Shown here one piece after another: positions 13,693 through 23,700 of a stretch of DNA of 42,979 nt (within the stretch, counting starts at the first letter, position 1; every line of letters starts with the position of its first letter). The position numbers and the translations under genes are program-made. Under the pieces are notes generated by a model that saw nothing but the letters and a program-made list of their open reading frames with translations, was not told the origin of the DNA and did no database searches. Location of the stretch: positions 1 through 42,979 of IMG/VR virus record IMGVR_UViG_3300032731_000405. One strand, 5' to 3'. Source of the stretch: a virus.

Positions 13693-14010
13693 ATGGCAGC
13701 ATCAGTAACAGAAACCGGCGTTTATAAGATGGCCGGAAATTTCCCTGCGTTGACGATGGTAGTAGGAACAGCGTCCGCAGCGTCAGTCACGGAGTTCATT
13801 ATCAAACCGGGTTCAAACGACACGAACATCGAGGGGTCAGCGGGAGTGAGAAAGATCATGACCTGGGGTTTCTCATGTTATTCCAATGAGGAGGCCGCGG
13901 AAGCTGATCGTAGTTATGACGCGACTCAGGATGGTGACATTGTGACAGTTACCTGTCAGGCGAACGCCACATATAATTGGTGGGTGCTTGGAGAGGATAA
14001 CGGAGCCTAA
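13693..14010 (+). CDS. Small structural-type protein B, 105 aa
   Basis: A tandem duplicate of the preceding gene with the same length and the same ordered motifs (see its entry), roughly half identical by eye. AAGGAGG at 13681-13687 gives a strong start. Paired duplicates in a head operon suggest two related decoration or adhesion subunits, possibly with different partners. The stop overlaps the next ATG (taATG). Confidence 0.65.
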   Translation: MAASVTETGVYKMAGNFPALTMVVGTASAASVTEFIIKPGSNDTNIEGSAGVRKIMTWGFSCYSNEEAAEADRSYDATQDGDIVTVTCQANATYNWWVLGEDNGA

Positions 14011-14225
14011 TGTTTAAATGCGAGAAATGCAGAATCTATCAAGACGAGATTAAGCATCTCCGCGAGGAAACGGCGAAGCTGTTGGATCGTATCATATTGC
14101 TAACGGATTTAAACGCTTATGGTGCGGTCCATCAGCCGAAACCGGACCCCAGCTACTTTGGTGGTGGGAACGACGACGAGATTACTTTTGATGAATACGG
14201 TCAAAAGATAATAAAGGGGAATTAA
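14010..14225 (+). CDS. Small coiled-coil protein with CxxC, 71 aa
   Basis: The N-terminus FKCEKCRIYQDEIKHLREET carries a CxxC pair, then a leucine-containing coiled coil (AKLLDRIILLTDL), a Pro-rich linker and an acidic tail. It overlaps both neighbours by one base (taATG junctions), so it is tightly coupled to the portal gene. Small proteins just ahead of portals are common in phages; no function is known to me. Confidence 0.6.
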   Translation: MFKCEKCRIYQDEIKHLREETAKLLDRIILLTDLNAYGAVHQPKPDPSYFGGGNDDEITFDEYGQKIIKGN

Positions 14226-16252
14226 TGAAAGATTTATATTCAGAGGACACCGCTAAAGTTGGGACGTTTCTTTCTGAATTTTTTGATGAAGAGCAGAAGT
14301 ATAAAAGTGCTTGGGGCAAACAGGCCAAGCGAAACGTAGCCTTTGCTAACGGAGATCAGAATATAAATCCAACAGCGTCCCCGATTATGGTTAATAACCA
14401 GCCGGTGAATTATTCAGCCGACTCACGTCAGAACGCCTATATAGGAAACGAGATCGAACCTATCGTGAGAACTTTAGTTTCCTATATGACGAGACAGAAA
14501 CCAACGGGTGATGTTTACCCCGATGGTCAGGAGCAGTCACAGAAGAATGTAGCGAACGTAGCCAATGTGATTTTAGAGGCGAAGTATGATTTAGACCACG
14601 AATACGATACCTCTCAGATGGCCGCCTTTTGGGCACTTACCACCGGTTGCGTTTGGGCCAAAGATTATTGGGACCCAAACGCCGGCCTTTACGTTCCTAA
14701 CAAAGGCCCTGATGGAAATGTTATTTTAGATCAAGAGGGAAATCCCACCGATTCGAAAACTGGAAATAACGCTGTAGCGGTTAAAACTGCTTTTGAAATG
14801 ACCGTCGATCACAGCACTACGAATTTCCGTGACCAACCGCTTGTAATGGAATCTTATATGATGGACGCGGATTGGGCGAAGGAAGCCTTCGATCAACAAG
14901 CCCCCGGTTACACAGGGAAGGCAGCGAACATTCAATCGGTCACCGATCAGGCCTCAACGAAGGAAAGCACTTTAGAAACGATGAACATGTATGAGGAGAT
15001 GAAGTATGCTCTTCCGGTTGTGGGTGGAACGAAGATAAAGGGAAAGAATAAAATTCTCGTTCAGGAATGTTATATAAGACCGAACAGGAAATATCCTAAA
15101 GGCAGAATGTTAATAAAGGCGGGCAACCAATGGGTTTATGATTCTGGTGAAATGGGGTCGCCGTATTACATGAGGCTCGAAGAAGTCAACTGGCATCCCT
15201 ATACTTATTTTCAATACGAACCTTACATTGGACGTTTTCTTGGAAAGAGTTTAGTCGAGCAGCTCATTCATCTTCAAGTGAGACTGAACGAAATTAACGG
15301 AGCGATTTTAGAAAACGCGAATACATTAGCAAAGCCGAATGTTCTAGCCGCAGAGAATCAATTAAAGAAGGGGATTCTAACCGGAGCTGGTGCTAAAGTT
15401 TATACTTACCGAGCCATCCCCGGAGCGCCACCCCCCACGACGTTTGCCGGCACACCCTTACCACAGCAGTTTTTCAAAGAGAAAGAAGAAATCTTAAACG
15501 CTATGGTGAGAATTGCAGGGACTAACTTTGTTATGCAAGGTCAGGCCCCATCGGGAGTTTCCGCTGCGTCAGCTATCTCTCAACTCTTAGAGAACGCATC
15601 GTCACAGCAAAGCAATATGATGCTTGCTTGGGAGAAGTTTCACGAAAGACGATACAATAAAAAACTAAGAGTGATTCATAAGTTCCACAAATATCCAGAT
15701 GAGAATCTCGATAGATATGTGAAACTCATGGATCAGGACGCGCTTCAGAGTGAGGTTCAGGATTTCGTCGGGCAGGACGACTTGAGTGATGGAATTACTT
15801 ATAAACTCGAATACGGCTCGATGATACCTAAGTCCGACACAGCCAAAAGAGATTTATACAAAGAACTTGGTAAAGAAGGGTTGCTTGGGAACATTAAAGA
15901 GGACCCAAATCTTCAGTCTCAGATGCTTGAAAGACTTGGAGAGAAACCGTTCGACAACGAGCAATCAACGGAAGTGAAAAAAGCAAAATGGGAGAACGAA
16001 AGAATTAAAAAGATGCAGCCGGTAGAAGTTTCTCCCCTAGACATTGACGCCATACATTTAACGGTTCACGTTTCAGACGTTCAGAACCCAACCTTCTTAG
16101 AGAACGCTGAAGATCAAATCAAGATCACAGCAGACGATCACATCCAACAGCACAAACAGCAGATGCAAGAGAAGAAAATGGCGCAAATGCCACCCCCTCC
16201 ACCCCCAGGGGCAGAGGGAACACCTGGACCTCCGGGTCCACCGCCCGCATAG
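14225..16252 (+). CDS. Portal protein, 675 aa
   Basis: The central region has typical portal features: the Tyr-rich Y-F-Q-Y-E-P-Y segment, FLGKSLVEQLIHLQVRLNEI, then NGAILENANTLAKPNVLAAE, which follow the pattern of P22-like and other podovirus portals. The 675-residue length also matches. The portal forms the dodecameric ring for packaging and tail attachment. The C-terminus is collagen-like and Pro-rich (PPPPPPGAEGTPGPPGPPPA), an unusual tail. AAAGGGG precedes the ATG. Confidence 0.88.
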   Translation: MKDLYSEDTAKVGTFLSEFFDEEQKYKSAWGKQAKRNVAFANGDQNINPTASPIMVNNQPVNYSADSRQNAYIGNEIEPIVRTLVSYMTRQKPTGDVYPDGQEQSQKNVANVANVILEAKYDLDHEYDTSQMAAFWALTTGCVWAKDYWDPNAGLYVPNKGPDGNVILDQEGNPTDSKTGNNAVAVKTAFEMTVDHSTTNFRDQPLVMESYMMDADWAKEAFDQQAPGYTGKAANIQSVTDQASTKESTLETMNMYEEMKYALPVVGGTKIKGKNKILVQECYIRPNRKYPKGRMLIKAGNQWVYDSGEMGSPYYMRLEEVNWHPYTYFQYEPYIGRFLGKSLVEQLIHLQVRLNEINGAILENANTLAKPNVLAAENQLKKGILTGAGAKVYTYRAIPGAPPPTTFAGTPLPQQFFKEKEEILNAMVRIAGTNFVMQGQAPSGVSAASAISQLLENASSQQSNMMLAWEKFHERRYNKKLRVIHKFHKYPDENLDRYVKLMDQDALQSEVQDFVGQDDLSDGITYKLEYGSMIPKSDTAKRDLYKELGKEGLLGNIKEDPNLQSQMLERLGEKPFDNEQSTEVKKAKWENERIKKMQPVEVSPLDIDAIHLTVHVSDVQNPTFLENAEDQIKITADDHIQQHKQQMQEKKMAQMPPPPPPGAEGTPGPPGPPPA

Positions 16253-16295
16253 GGCAAATCGGATCGGCTCGTTACCGCCGTAAAAGGAGAGTAAG

Positions 16296-17147
16296 ATGTC
16301 AGAAGAAACGACTGTAGTAGAAGGGTCAGAGGGGGCGGTAGATACCGAACCCACCGTTGACTATTCTACAGGAGAGTCGTCAACTCCAGACGTATCGGAG
16401 GAAACTCCGGAGGCTTCGTCAGCCGAGGAAGGAGATCCCGGTAATGATGCCGGGGAAGAGGTATTGCCTTTTGGCAAGCACCCGCGATGGCAAAAGCAAC
16501 TAGATACGAACAGAACATTAGCCTCGCAGGTCAAGGAACTGACGGCAAAGTACGAAGCCGCTCAAGGGCCAATGAACCTCGACAAATGGATCAGAAATGA
16601 TCCAGAGGGTTTCCACGAATGGTTTAAGACTCAATTACCGAATAAGGTAGAGCCTGGATCAGAAGAGGACCCTTACGCCGACTTTGAGCCAGAAGTCGCT
16701 GACCGATTCAAGAGATACGATGCCGCGCTTGACAAAGCAGAGCAACGTGAAAAGGAATTCGAGCAGCAGAGCGTGGCGAAACAGAAGGCGCAGGTCGAGG
16801 AAAATCAAGGTAATGTTGATGAGGCTTATGAGGGCCTTATCAAAGAGTCTGGTTATGTTGACGAGAAAGGGGTTGGAAACGACGATTTTTTAGACGTTTT
16901 AGCCGACGCCACACTTGCCAGACTGACTGCAATCGCAAAAAATCCAAGACTTCCGACAATCAAGGAGTTAAAGACGGCTTACGATTCAGTTACCAAAGGT
17001 CTAACAGCAGTTAGTAAAATGCAGCGGAAACAGGAAGTTTCCGAAGTGCCGCCGTCAGGTTCGAGAAGCGGGACAGCACCAGATCGTAAAACCTCCATGA
17101 CAGACGATGAAAGGGTATTAGATATAGCGAAAACGCTAGGAGGATAG
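16296..17147 (+). CDS. Scaffolding-type protein, 283 aa
   Basis: Acidic, helical and disordered composition with a Glu/Ala/Ser-rich N-terminus (TVVEGSEGAVDTEPTVDYST), a Gln/Lys/Glu coiled coil (DKAEQREKEFEQQSVAKQKA) and an Arg/Lys-containing tail, placed immediately upstream of the capsid gene. This is the usual profile and location of a scaffolding protein, which guides capsid assembly and then leaves. No protease motif is visible. AAAGGAGAG precedes the ATG. Confidence 0.75.
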   Translation: MSEETTVVEGSEGAVDTEPTVDYSTGESSTPDVSEETPEASSAEEGDPGNDAGEEVLPFGKHPRWQKQLDTNRTLASQVKELTAKYEAAQGPMNLDKWIRNDPEGFHEWFKTQLPNKVEPGSEEDPYADFEPEVADRFKRYDAALDKAEQREKEFEQQSVAKQKAQVEENQGNVDEAYEGLIKESGYVDEKGVGNDDFLDVLADATLARLTAIAKNPRLPTIKELKTAYDSVTKGLTAVSKMQRKQEVSEVPPSGSRSGTAPDRKTSMTDDERVLDIAKTLGG

Positions 17148-17148
17148 A

Positions 17149-18354
17149 ATGACAATAGCGAACTTGACACAAATGGACGCGATTTTTAAGCGCAACTATA
17201 ACGAAGGGGCAGATGTTCTGATTAAACAGCAGAACCTCAAGGCTCCGATTTGGAGTAAATTTAAACAGTCACCGTTAAAACCCTCACCACAGGGCATTTA
17301 TAACCCGGTGACAATGCAAGGCAACGAAGCGGGTGGGGCGATATGGGAAGAAGAAAGTTTCCAAGCACCAGATGCGATCGAGCCGGCACAGCCATCAATC
17401 TCCGCCAAACTCGTCGTATGGCCGTTCTATGTAACAGGATCGGTTATTCGCCAGAGTGAGACGGATAAAGTGGCGTTTGCCAAAGGTTTAGACGCACAGC
17501 AGCAGGATAACTTGGGCCGTATGTATGCCGACCTCAACCGTCAGGCTTGGGGAACAGGAACCGGCCAGATCACTCTTGCTAACGGGGCTGGTACACCGGC
17601 AACAGCTTTGATCGTTGATGACCCATTTCCATTTAGAGTTGGCATGAAGATCGACGCTTATGCTTCGATCGGTGGGGCCTTAGAGATAGATGGGGTCGAA
17701 ATCACGGCAATCAACTACACAACCTCGACATTGACGATTGCGAGTTCAACTTGGTCGAATAACGCAGTCATCTGTAAGAAAAACGTCTTAAACGGCGTAA
17801 CCGGCACAACCTATAAAGAGCTGATGGGATGGAGAGGTATCTGTGATACCACGACATACTCAGCGACTTTTGAGGGTGTTGCTGTAGCAGATTACTCTCA
17901 ATGGCAGGGAAATGTAGTAAGTGCGGCAACCGCACCGGTATCTCAGGATCTCTTACAGAGGACCTTTAACCAGGCCGCAGTTATCGGTGGAGAAACCCCC
18001 GATATGCTTTGTTCAAACTACGGTCAGGCCAGAACCTTCCTAAACACCGAACTCCAGAAAACTCGTTATGAGCCGGGTTCAGTAAAAGGTGGGAACACCG
18101 TCCTTAAATGGGGACCGATGGAATGGATCGTTGACCACACATATCCGATTGCAGAAGTCGGTATGATGGTTAAATCTGGAGTTGAAAAATTCCAGACCAA
18201 AGACGTCCATCTCTCCGATCTTCCTGGACAGTCCTTGTATCAGATAGTGGGTAGAGACGCCATTGGCGGATACTATTGCTATCAGGGGAATTTGGGAACC
18301 TGGAAGAGAAACAACCAGAGCAGACTCATTGATTTGACCGAACCTACATTCTAA
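17149..18354 (+). CDS. Major capsid protein, 401 aa
   Basis: The protein has the N-terminal arm and the order of helices and strands of HK97-fold capsids, with E-E-S-F-Q-A-P-D-A-I-E near residues 67-77 and a Gly/Asn/Thr-rich middle domain (residues 140-230) that may be an inserted lobe. Placement after the scaffold and portal, and the 400-residue size, support the call. It assembles the icosahedral shell. A strong AGGAGG site precedes the ATG, 1 base after the scaffold stop. Assignment to a specific capsid family needs a structural search. Confidence 0.85.
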   Translation: MTIANLTQMDAIFKRNYNEGADVLIKQQNLKAPIWSKFKQSPLKPSPQGIYNPVTMQGNEAGGAIWEEESFQAPDAIEPAQPSISAKLVVWPFYVTGSVIRQSETDKVAFAKGLDAQQQDNLGRMYADLNRQAWGTGTGQITLANGAGTPATALIVDDPFPFRVGMKIDAYASIGGALEIDGVEITAINYTTSTLTIASSTWSNNAVICKKNVLNGVTGTTYKELMGWRGICDTTTYSATFEGVAVADYSQWQGNVVSAATAPVSQDLLQRTFNQAAVIGGETPDMLCSNYGQARTFLNTELQKTRYEPGSVKGGNTVLKWGPMEWIVDHTYPIAEVGMMVKSGVEKFQTKDVHLSDLPGQSLYQIVGRDAIGGYYCYQGNLGTWKRNNQSRLIDLTEPTF

Positions 18355-18366
18355 AGGGTGGGGTAA

Positions 18367-18384
18367 GGGGGGCGAAAGCCCCCC
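18367..18384 (+). terminator. GC hairpin after the capsid gene
   Basis: GGGGGGC-GAAA-GCCCCCC: seven perfect pairs closed by a stable GNRA tetraloop, 13 bases after the capsid stop. No T-run follows, so it may lower read-through or protect the capsid mRNA rather than end transcription fully. The next gene start (18401) lacks a clear ribosome site, and the hairpin lies between the G-rich tract and that start. Confidence 0.7.
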
Positions 18385-18400
18385 GATACCTTAAAATATT

Positions 18401-18889
18401 ATGTCACTAGCACACGACGAAACAGGCAGACGGATCGACGCAACATATAAGATCATTTCACATGACTTCGAGCGTCGATTGAAACAATTTGACCCCAGGC
18501 TTAAACTGGTATTCGATCAGGGGCGAGATCGGTGGGTCATATTAGAACAGGCTTATGACAATAGCGGGTGGAATATCATTATTACCGCAGAAGATAATGA
18601 TGGTAATCCACAACCTTTAGGTGAATGGGTTTTTAACAAACTTTGGGTCTATAGACAACGATGGGCTGCCAAGCAGAGGATGGGAACTGACAAATGGCTC
18701 GACAAACTGGCTAACGAAGCAAAGGCTCAGAAAGACAAAATGCAAGCGGATGCGTCTGACGAAAATCGGGCGATGATTCGTGACGACATAACCCAATGGC
18801 GAAAAGCAGCAAGAGAGGTCGCGGGCGACCCTGCCTCAGACGCTAAGGCTGGTTATCGTAAAACCACAACAAAACCTAAAGGAGAATAA
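18401..18889 (+). CDS. Hypothetical head or connector protein, 162 aa
   Basis: ATG at 18401 lacks a Shine-Dalgarno match, so the start is uncertain. The protein is mixed alpha/beta with Trp-rich strands (VILEQAYDNSGWNIIITAED) and a long helical tail (KWLDKLANEAKAQKDKMQAD). No membrane part. Its place between capsid and the connector-like genes suggests a head-completion protein or minor capsid component, which is inference. Confidence 0.6.
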   Translation: MSLAHDETGRRIDATYKIISHDFERRLKQFDPRLKLVFDQGRDRWVILEQAYDNSGWNIIITAEDNDGNPQPLGEWVFNKLWVYRQRWAAKQRMGTDKWLDKLANEAKAQKDKMQADASDENRAMIRDDITQWRKAAREVAGDPASDAKAGYRKTTTKPKGE

Positions 18890-18890
18890 A

Positions 18891-19535
18891 ATGGCAATCG
18901 CGATGTATAATACAAGTATGGAGAAATATAGAATTCAATGTTGTTCACAGGTCTTTACGTTTGAGCCGAGGGCTGTAACAGAGGTCCCGGATGCGTTTGT
19001 GACATATCTTTATAAGGACTATAAGAAAAACGGAATATTCCCAATCTATCCAAGCGACACGCCGGAGATGCTTAAAATCAAGTCAAAAGAGGCTTTGCTC
19101 GCTTATAGAGACGGGGTACTCAGAGAGAGAATCACAAACTACTATTCTCAAGCTGATGAATTTAAAAAAAGAGGAATCACTTTAGAAGAGAACAAACATT
19201 TTAAAACGGCGAAGAGATGGAATTCAGAGATTATGCAATTTCTAAACATCGAAGAGCCGATCGACGAAGAACTTTCTTTCTTAACTGACGAGCAGAGAAA
19301 ACAGACGGGTGAAGAGAAAAAGCTGGTTTTTATGGATCAGAATATTTCAGACCCAAAGAAGATCAAGGCAGCAGTTAAAGCGACCACAGCCCAAGAAAGG
19401 GCAGCCGTCGCATTGAGACACGCAGAGGATAACGCCAAAGCCCTCATAAAGAAACAACAGTCCGTGATAGATGAGATTTTAACCGGCGAGACAGACGCCC
19501 CGGTGGTAGAGAAAAAGAGTAAAAAGGAGGCATAA
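18891..19535 (+). CDS. Hypothetical head-completion-type protein, 214 aa
   Basis: ATG at 18891 with TAAAGGAG upstream. N-terminal part mixed (IQCCSQVFTFEPRAVTEVPD), then a largely helical, Lys/Glu/Ala-rich C-terminal half that could be a coiled coil (AAVALRHAEDNAKALIKKQQ). It ends directly where the next gene starts on a TTG. No family recognised; the position suggests a virion or assembly role. Confidence 0.6.
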   Translation: MAIAMYNTSMEKYRIQCCSQVFTFEPRAVTEVPDAFVTYLYKDYKKNGIFPIYPSDTPEMLKIKSKEALLAYRDGVLRERITNYYSQADEFKKRGITLEENKHFKTAKRWNSEIMQFLNIEEPIDEELSFLTDEQRKQTGEEKKLVFMDQNISDPKKIKAAVKATTAQERAAVALRHAEDNAKALIKKQQSVIDEILTGETDAPVVEKKSKKEA

Positions 19536-20171
19536 TTGTCAACTTTAGTGACGATGGTTGGAAATATCAGCCGCAAACTCGGAGATCAGACCGTCGGTAA
19601 CTTCTATTCAGCCGCCAAGATCAAGCAGTCAGTAGGCGAGGCCTTACGTTATTACGTTCAGCAGATGGTCCTCAGAGGCGTTGGATATTTTGAAGATACC
19701 GCAGACCTTAACCTTGTAGCAAACACAGAGGCGATTGATCTTACAGCCTTGTCTCCAACATATTGGTTCACGTCTCAGATCGAGAGATACGTTACAGGCG
19801 GGACGATACCTCTAACGATGAGTGAGAGGCGTTACACGTCCAACATCTCAATAGGTGTTGGGTCCGGTGACTCCTATCTTCCTAATTATAAGTATAGGGG
19901 GACCGATCTCATTTTAGAACCGACCCCTTCGGCGAGCGAAACAGCCGGTCTGAAAATTGATTATGTCTATGTCCCTACGTTTCCAACGTCTGCTAGTGCA
20001 GATGCCTTTGAATTTGATGCCAACTTCCCAACTATTTATGAGGTCAACGTCGAAAACAGGGCGGTCATTACCCTCTTGGAGGGGATGGAGTCCGTTGGCG
20101 GAGTGGTGGATTGGCAGACCTGGAGGCAGGATTTAGCGGATTTAGACAGGGTATTTATGGATTCAATATGA
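19536..20171 (+). CDS. Adaptor or connector-like protein, 211 aa
   Basis: The start is a TTG at 19536 with a strong AAAGGAGG site 6 bases upstream, and no better ATG exists. Helical N-terminus (VTMVGNISRKLGDQTVGNFY, then AKIKQSVGEALRYYVQQM), strand-rich middle, and a helical end with W-Q-T-W-R-Q-D-L. This resembles phage adaptor/tail-accessory proteins (P22 gp4-like or similar) that sit under the portal. Size and position fit; sequence identity cannot be tested here. Confidence 0.6.
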   Translation: MSTLVTMVGNISRKLGDQTVGNFYSAAKIKQSVGEALRYYVQQMVLRGVGYFEDTADLNLVANTEAIDLTALSPTYWFTSQIERYVTGGTIPLTMSERRYTSNISIGVGSGDSYLPNYKYRGTDLILEPTPSASETAGLKIDYVYVPTFPTSASADAFEFDANFPTIYEVNVENRAVITLLEGMESVGGVVDWQTWRQDLADLDRVFMDSI

Positions 20172-20238
20172 CGTGACGAAGGTCAAGATAGCGTCCAATA
20201 TGTTGGAGTGAACTACAACAATTTTTAAGGAGGAACGA

Positions 20239-20712
20239 ATGAGAAAACTGATTGTAATGCTGAGTTTATTGCTGGTTCTACCAGCGGTCACGGTGTTTGC
20301 GGCTCCAGACACAACCGTAACCAAGATGGGTCCAGCCCCCTCGACTATTACAGGGAGCCTAGACGGTGAGGTCCTAGATATAGGAAACGGGGATCTAGGA
20401 GATGCGAATACTTCGTATTTGTATTTTGGTCTTTTAAAGGCGGGTTTTAACGCCTTTTCGCTGCAATATACTGTTCAGGCAACGACTCTGACAATAGAAA
20501 TTTCTAACGATCTCCCTGACGTTGCCAACGCATCAGCCGTATGGACGGACGTCACTTTAGTCGCCACCGATGGTGCAGCGGCTACGATTACAGCCACCGG
20601 GAGTTTAACGGTCGCTAAATCAATGCCCTGGAGTAGGGTTAGGATCAAACGGCTCACGACGAACGCTACGAACGCCTTGAAAATGGAACTTACCAGAATG
20701 AGGTTAAACTAA
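20239..20712 (+). CDS. Signal-peptide protein next to the fibre gene, 157 aa
   Basis: N-terminus MRKLIVMLSLLLVLPAVTVF plus AAPDTT is a clear Sec signal peptide with A-A cleavage. The mature part is beta-rich with Thr/Ala/Asn repeats (ISNDLPDVANASAVWTDVTL), and looks like a small beta-sandwich. AAGGAGGA precedes the ATG. A signal peptide on a gene inside the virion operon is unusual; the protein could be exported, or the segment could be a hydrophobic N-terminus of a virion protein. Function unknown. Confidence 0.6.
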   Translation: MRKLIVMLSLLLVLPAVTVFAAPDTTVTKMGPAPSTITGSLDGEVLDIGNGDLGDANTSYLYFGLLKAGFNAFSLQYTVQATTLTIEISNDLPDVANASAVWTDVTLVATDGAAATITATGSLTVAKSMPWSRVRIKRLTTNATNALKMELTRMRLN

Positions 20713-23700
20713 TGAAATACATTAAATATCTGTCATTGGTCTTGTTATTGGTGGCCTCGACGTCTTTTGCCAATAACTACTGGATACCCAATTCCGGGGA
20801 ATATAACCAACGGCTTTTTGAGCGACCTGCCGATCCTGCATATTTTACAAATGTAGGAAACGTCTATACTAAAGAAGTGGCCGGCGTTACTGAACTTTTT
20901 TATGAAGATGACGCCGGAAACGTGACTCAGCTTTCTGCTGGTGGTGTAGTCCCTGTTCCAACTTATTGGACGAGAACTGGTACGCTTTTATATCCAACGA
21001 CCACAGCCGATGACGTCGGTGTGGATAATACTGGAACGGGTGTTTCCTCTCCTTACTTTTATTTGAGAGGTGATAATGGTACCAACGAGATCGAAGGAAA
21101 CATTCGGCTCGTTACCGGGGCCAATCCTTACCTCCAGATCAGCGTAGATGACGACGGAACGACTCCTACAAGCGTCCCGATGATGAATATATTTGATACC
21201 AAGATAAACTTTCCGAATATCAATTTTCAGCTTGCCACGACAAAGACGACCGCAGGGAATGGAACGACTCTTGACTTAGCAGCCGCGAGTGGAAATACAT
21301 CCGGCGTAGGGGGTTCAATCACATTGACCGCCGGTGATGGCGTGGGGACAGATAAAGACGGTGGTATCATTGAATTGAACGTAGGCGACCCGACGGGAAC
21401 AGGCTCACCAGGAGAAGTTGGTTTTCTACAAGGTTCAATAGGTTTTCTTTCTATCCTTAATGAATCAGGAAGTGGTTCTCTGGAAGCAGAAAATGGCGCG
21501 GCGGGTGGCGGAAACGCTTATAGCCTTTACCTTAAAGGTGGCGATGCCCAAGCCGGTGATAGCGACGGTGGTGTAATTGTCATTCAAGTAGGTAATCCAA
21601 CAGGCACAGGTAATATAGGACTTGTAGGATTTGAAACATCTAGCACAGAATTTCTAATTATAGAGCCAGACGCGGTTGCAGCCACAAGTGTAGATATACT
21701 CGGCGGTGAAGTCACAGAAAATGATGGTATAGATGTAAATGTAATGGCTAGTGATGCAGATGCAGCTGCCGTCGCTAAAGATGGCGGAATTTTAACCCTA
21801 CATGGTGGAGCAAAAGCCAACGCAGGAACGGATGGATATACCAAAGTCGGCGCAGGAGCAGGAACGCCCGGTGATTTAACCCCCGCAGACGACGATCTTT
21901 ATGTTGAAGGTAGTTTAGAAGTCGATGGATCGTTTTATACGGCTGCTGTCAGTAGCACAGGAGCGATAAGCGGAACGACCATTGACGCTACAACGAAATT
22001 CACTTCAGGCCTTTTCGAGTGTGATGACGCAGGAAATAATTGTCTTATAACCCATGTGGATATGGGCGCGATTGATTCAACTGCTAATGATATAATCGTG
22101 CAAGCGTCAGATGCCGGAACGACGTCAGCAGGTGCAAATGGTGACGGTGGTGCCTTAGAACTTCACGGTGGCGACGCTAAAGGAACTGGCGACCGTGATG
22201 GTGGCGCGATAGTCTTAGACACAGGATCGGGAGTTAATGCCGGGATGAACGGTAACATTACGTTAGGAACTAATGGCGGTGAATACGGTGGGTTCATGTT
22301 TGAAGGAGCAGTCCCCGCTTTAGTTTTGTATGGTTCAGATGGTGCTGCCGGCGGCGCAGATGGTTTCGCGGTTGGTCTTGTCGCAGGAAGCGGCGCTGAT
22401 CCCGCTGCTACTGACAGGGAAGGCGGAGATGTCATATTAGCAACTGGAGCAAAAGCAAATGCGGGTGATGCAGGGACGATTGATTTTTATTTCGATGGTT
22501 CGCCGGGTGTTGGGGTTCACAACGTTCAATTCCTAGATAGAGGTAGCGCACAGACGGACATTATCTCACAAATAGCTGATAGTGCGGGTCTTAACGGGTT
22601 TAGAATAGGGTTGAGTCATCAATGGACTGCTGCAACAAATGCAGATCGGTTAATATCTTTTCAGTTAAATCTTCCTACAGGGAACGAAGTTGGTTGGATA
22701 AGCAAAAGTGGAAATCTAAACTTCTCAGATGCTTATATAACAAATCTCTATAGCGGTTCATACACAAGTGGAAGTGCTGCAGATTTTCTTATTTACAATA
22801 AACAGATCGTATCCGCAGGGAACTACGCTGGCTATGATGTTAAGCTGTATGCCGCCGATGCTAAGAACGATGGTGGCGCGGGTGGAAGCGGTGGAAATGT
22901 TGAACTTTATGCCTCAGACGCTTCGGCAGGAGGCGCACAGGATAACGACGGTGGTCTAATCATCCTCGATGCCGGTGTAGAAACGAACGCAGGGCTTCCG
23001 GGATATATCAGGATGACAGCAAACGCCGGTGCTATATTCGGTGCTGATTTTGTTCCTGTTGGGGTTGATGGTTTTGCGGTTGTGCCAAATGCGGCGAGTG
23101 GAGGCATAGCGCACATGATGTTAAACTATGCTAATCTTGCATCCGGAAAACTTCTTTCAATAGGAGATAATTTCGATCTGGCCGCAGGAACGTATGACGA
23201 AAAGGTCTATGTCAATTTCGATGGAAGTCTAAATATCACACAAGATACTCTAGCGGCGCAGATGCCCTATTTAATTCGTGTTGCTGATGGCGACCATACG
23301 AACATGACACTTTCAACTGAATATCAGGCTGTATTGTTTAATTTCGATGGTGTCAAACAATGGGCGACAGGTGCTATTGCTAATCAAAGGCACTTCACTA
23401 TCGAAAGACCTACCTACGCCTTTGTCGGTGCAAGCACAATCACATCAGCCGCGACGTTCTATATAGTGGGCGCGCCGATAGCAGGAACAAACGCTACGCT
23501 AACAGATTCCTATGCGGCTGCAATCGGTGGTCGTGTCTTGGCAGGTTCACCTGGCACATACAATACACAATCCAATAAGGGATTTATCACAAGTAGTTAC
23601 ACCGCAGGTGCAGATGTCGATAATTCTGGTGCGTTTCAAGCGAACGTAACAGGATGGGCAACTGGTCACGTTTCAGGAAACGACACATGGGGTTTTCAGG

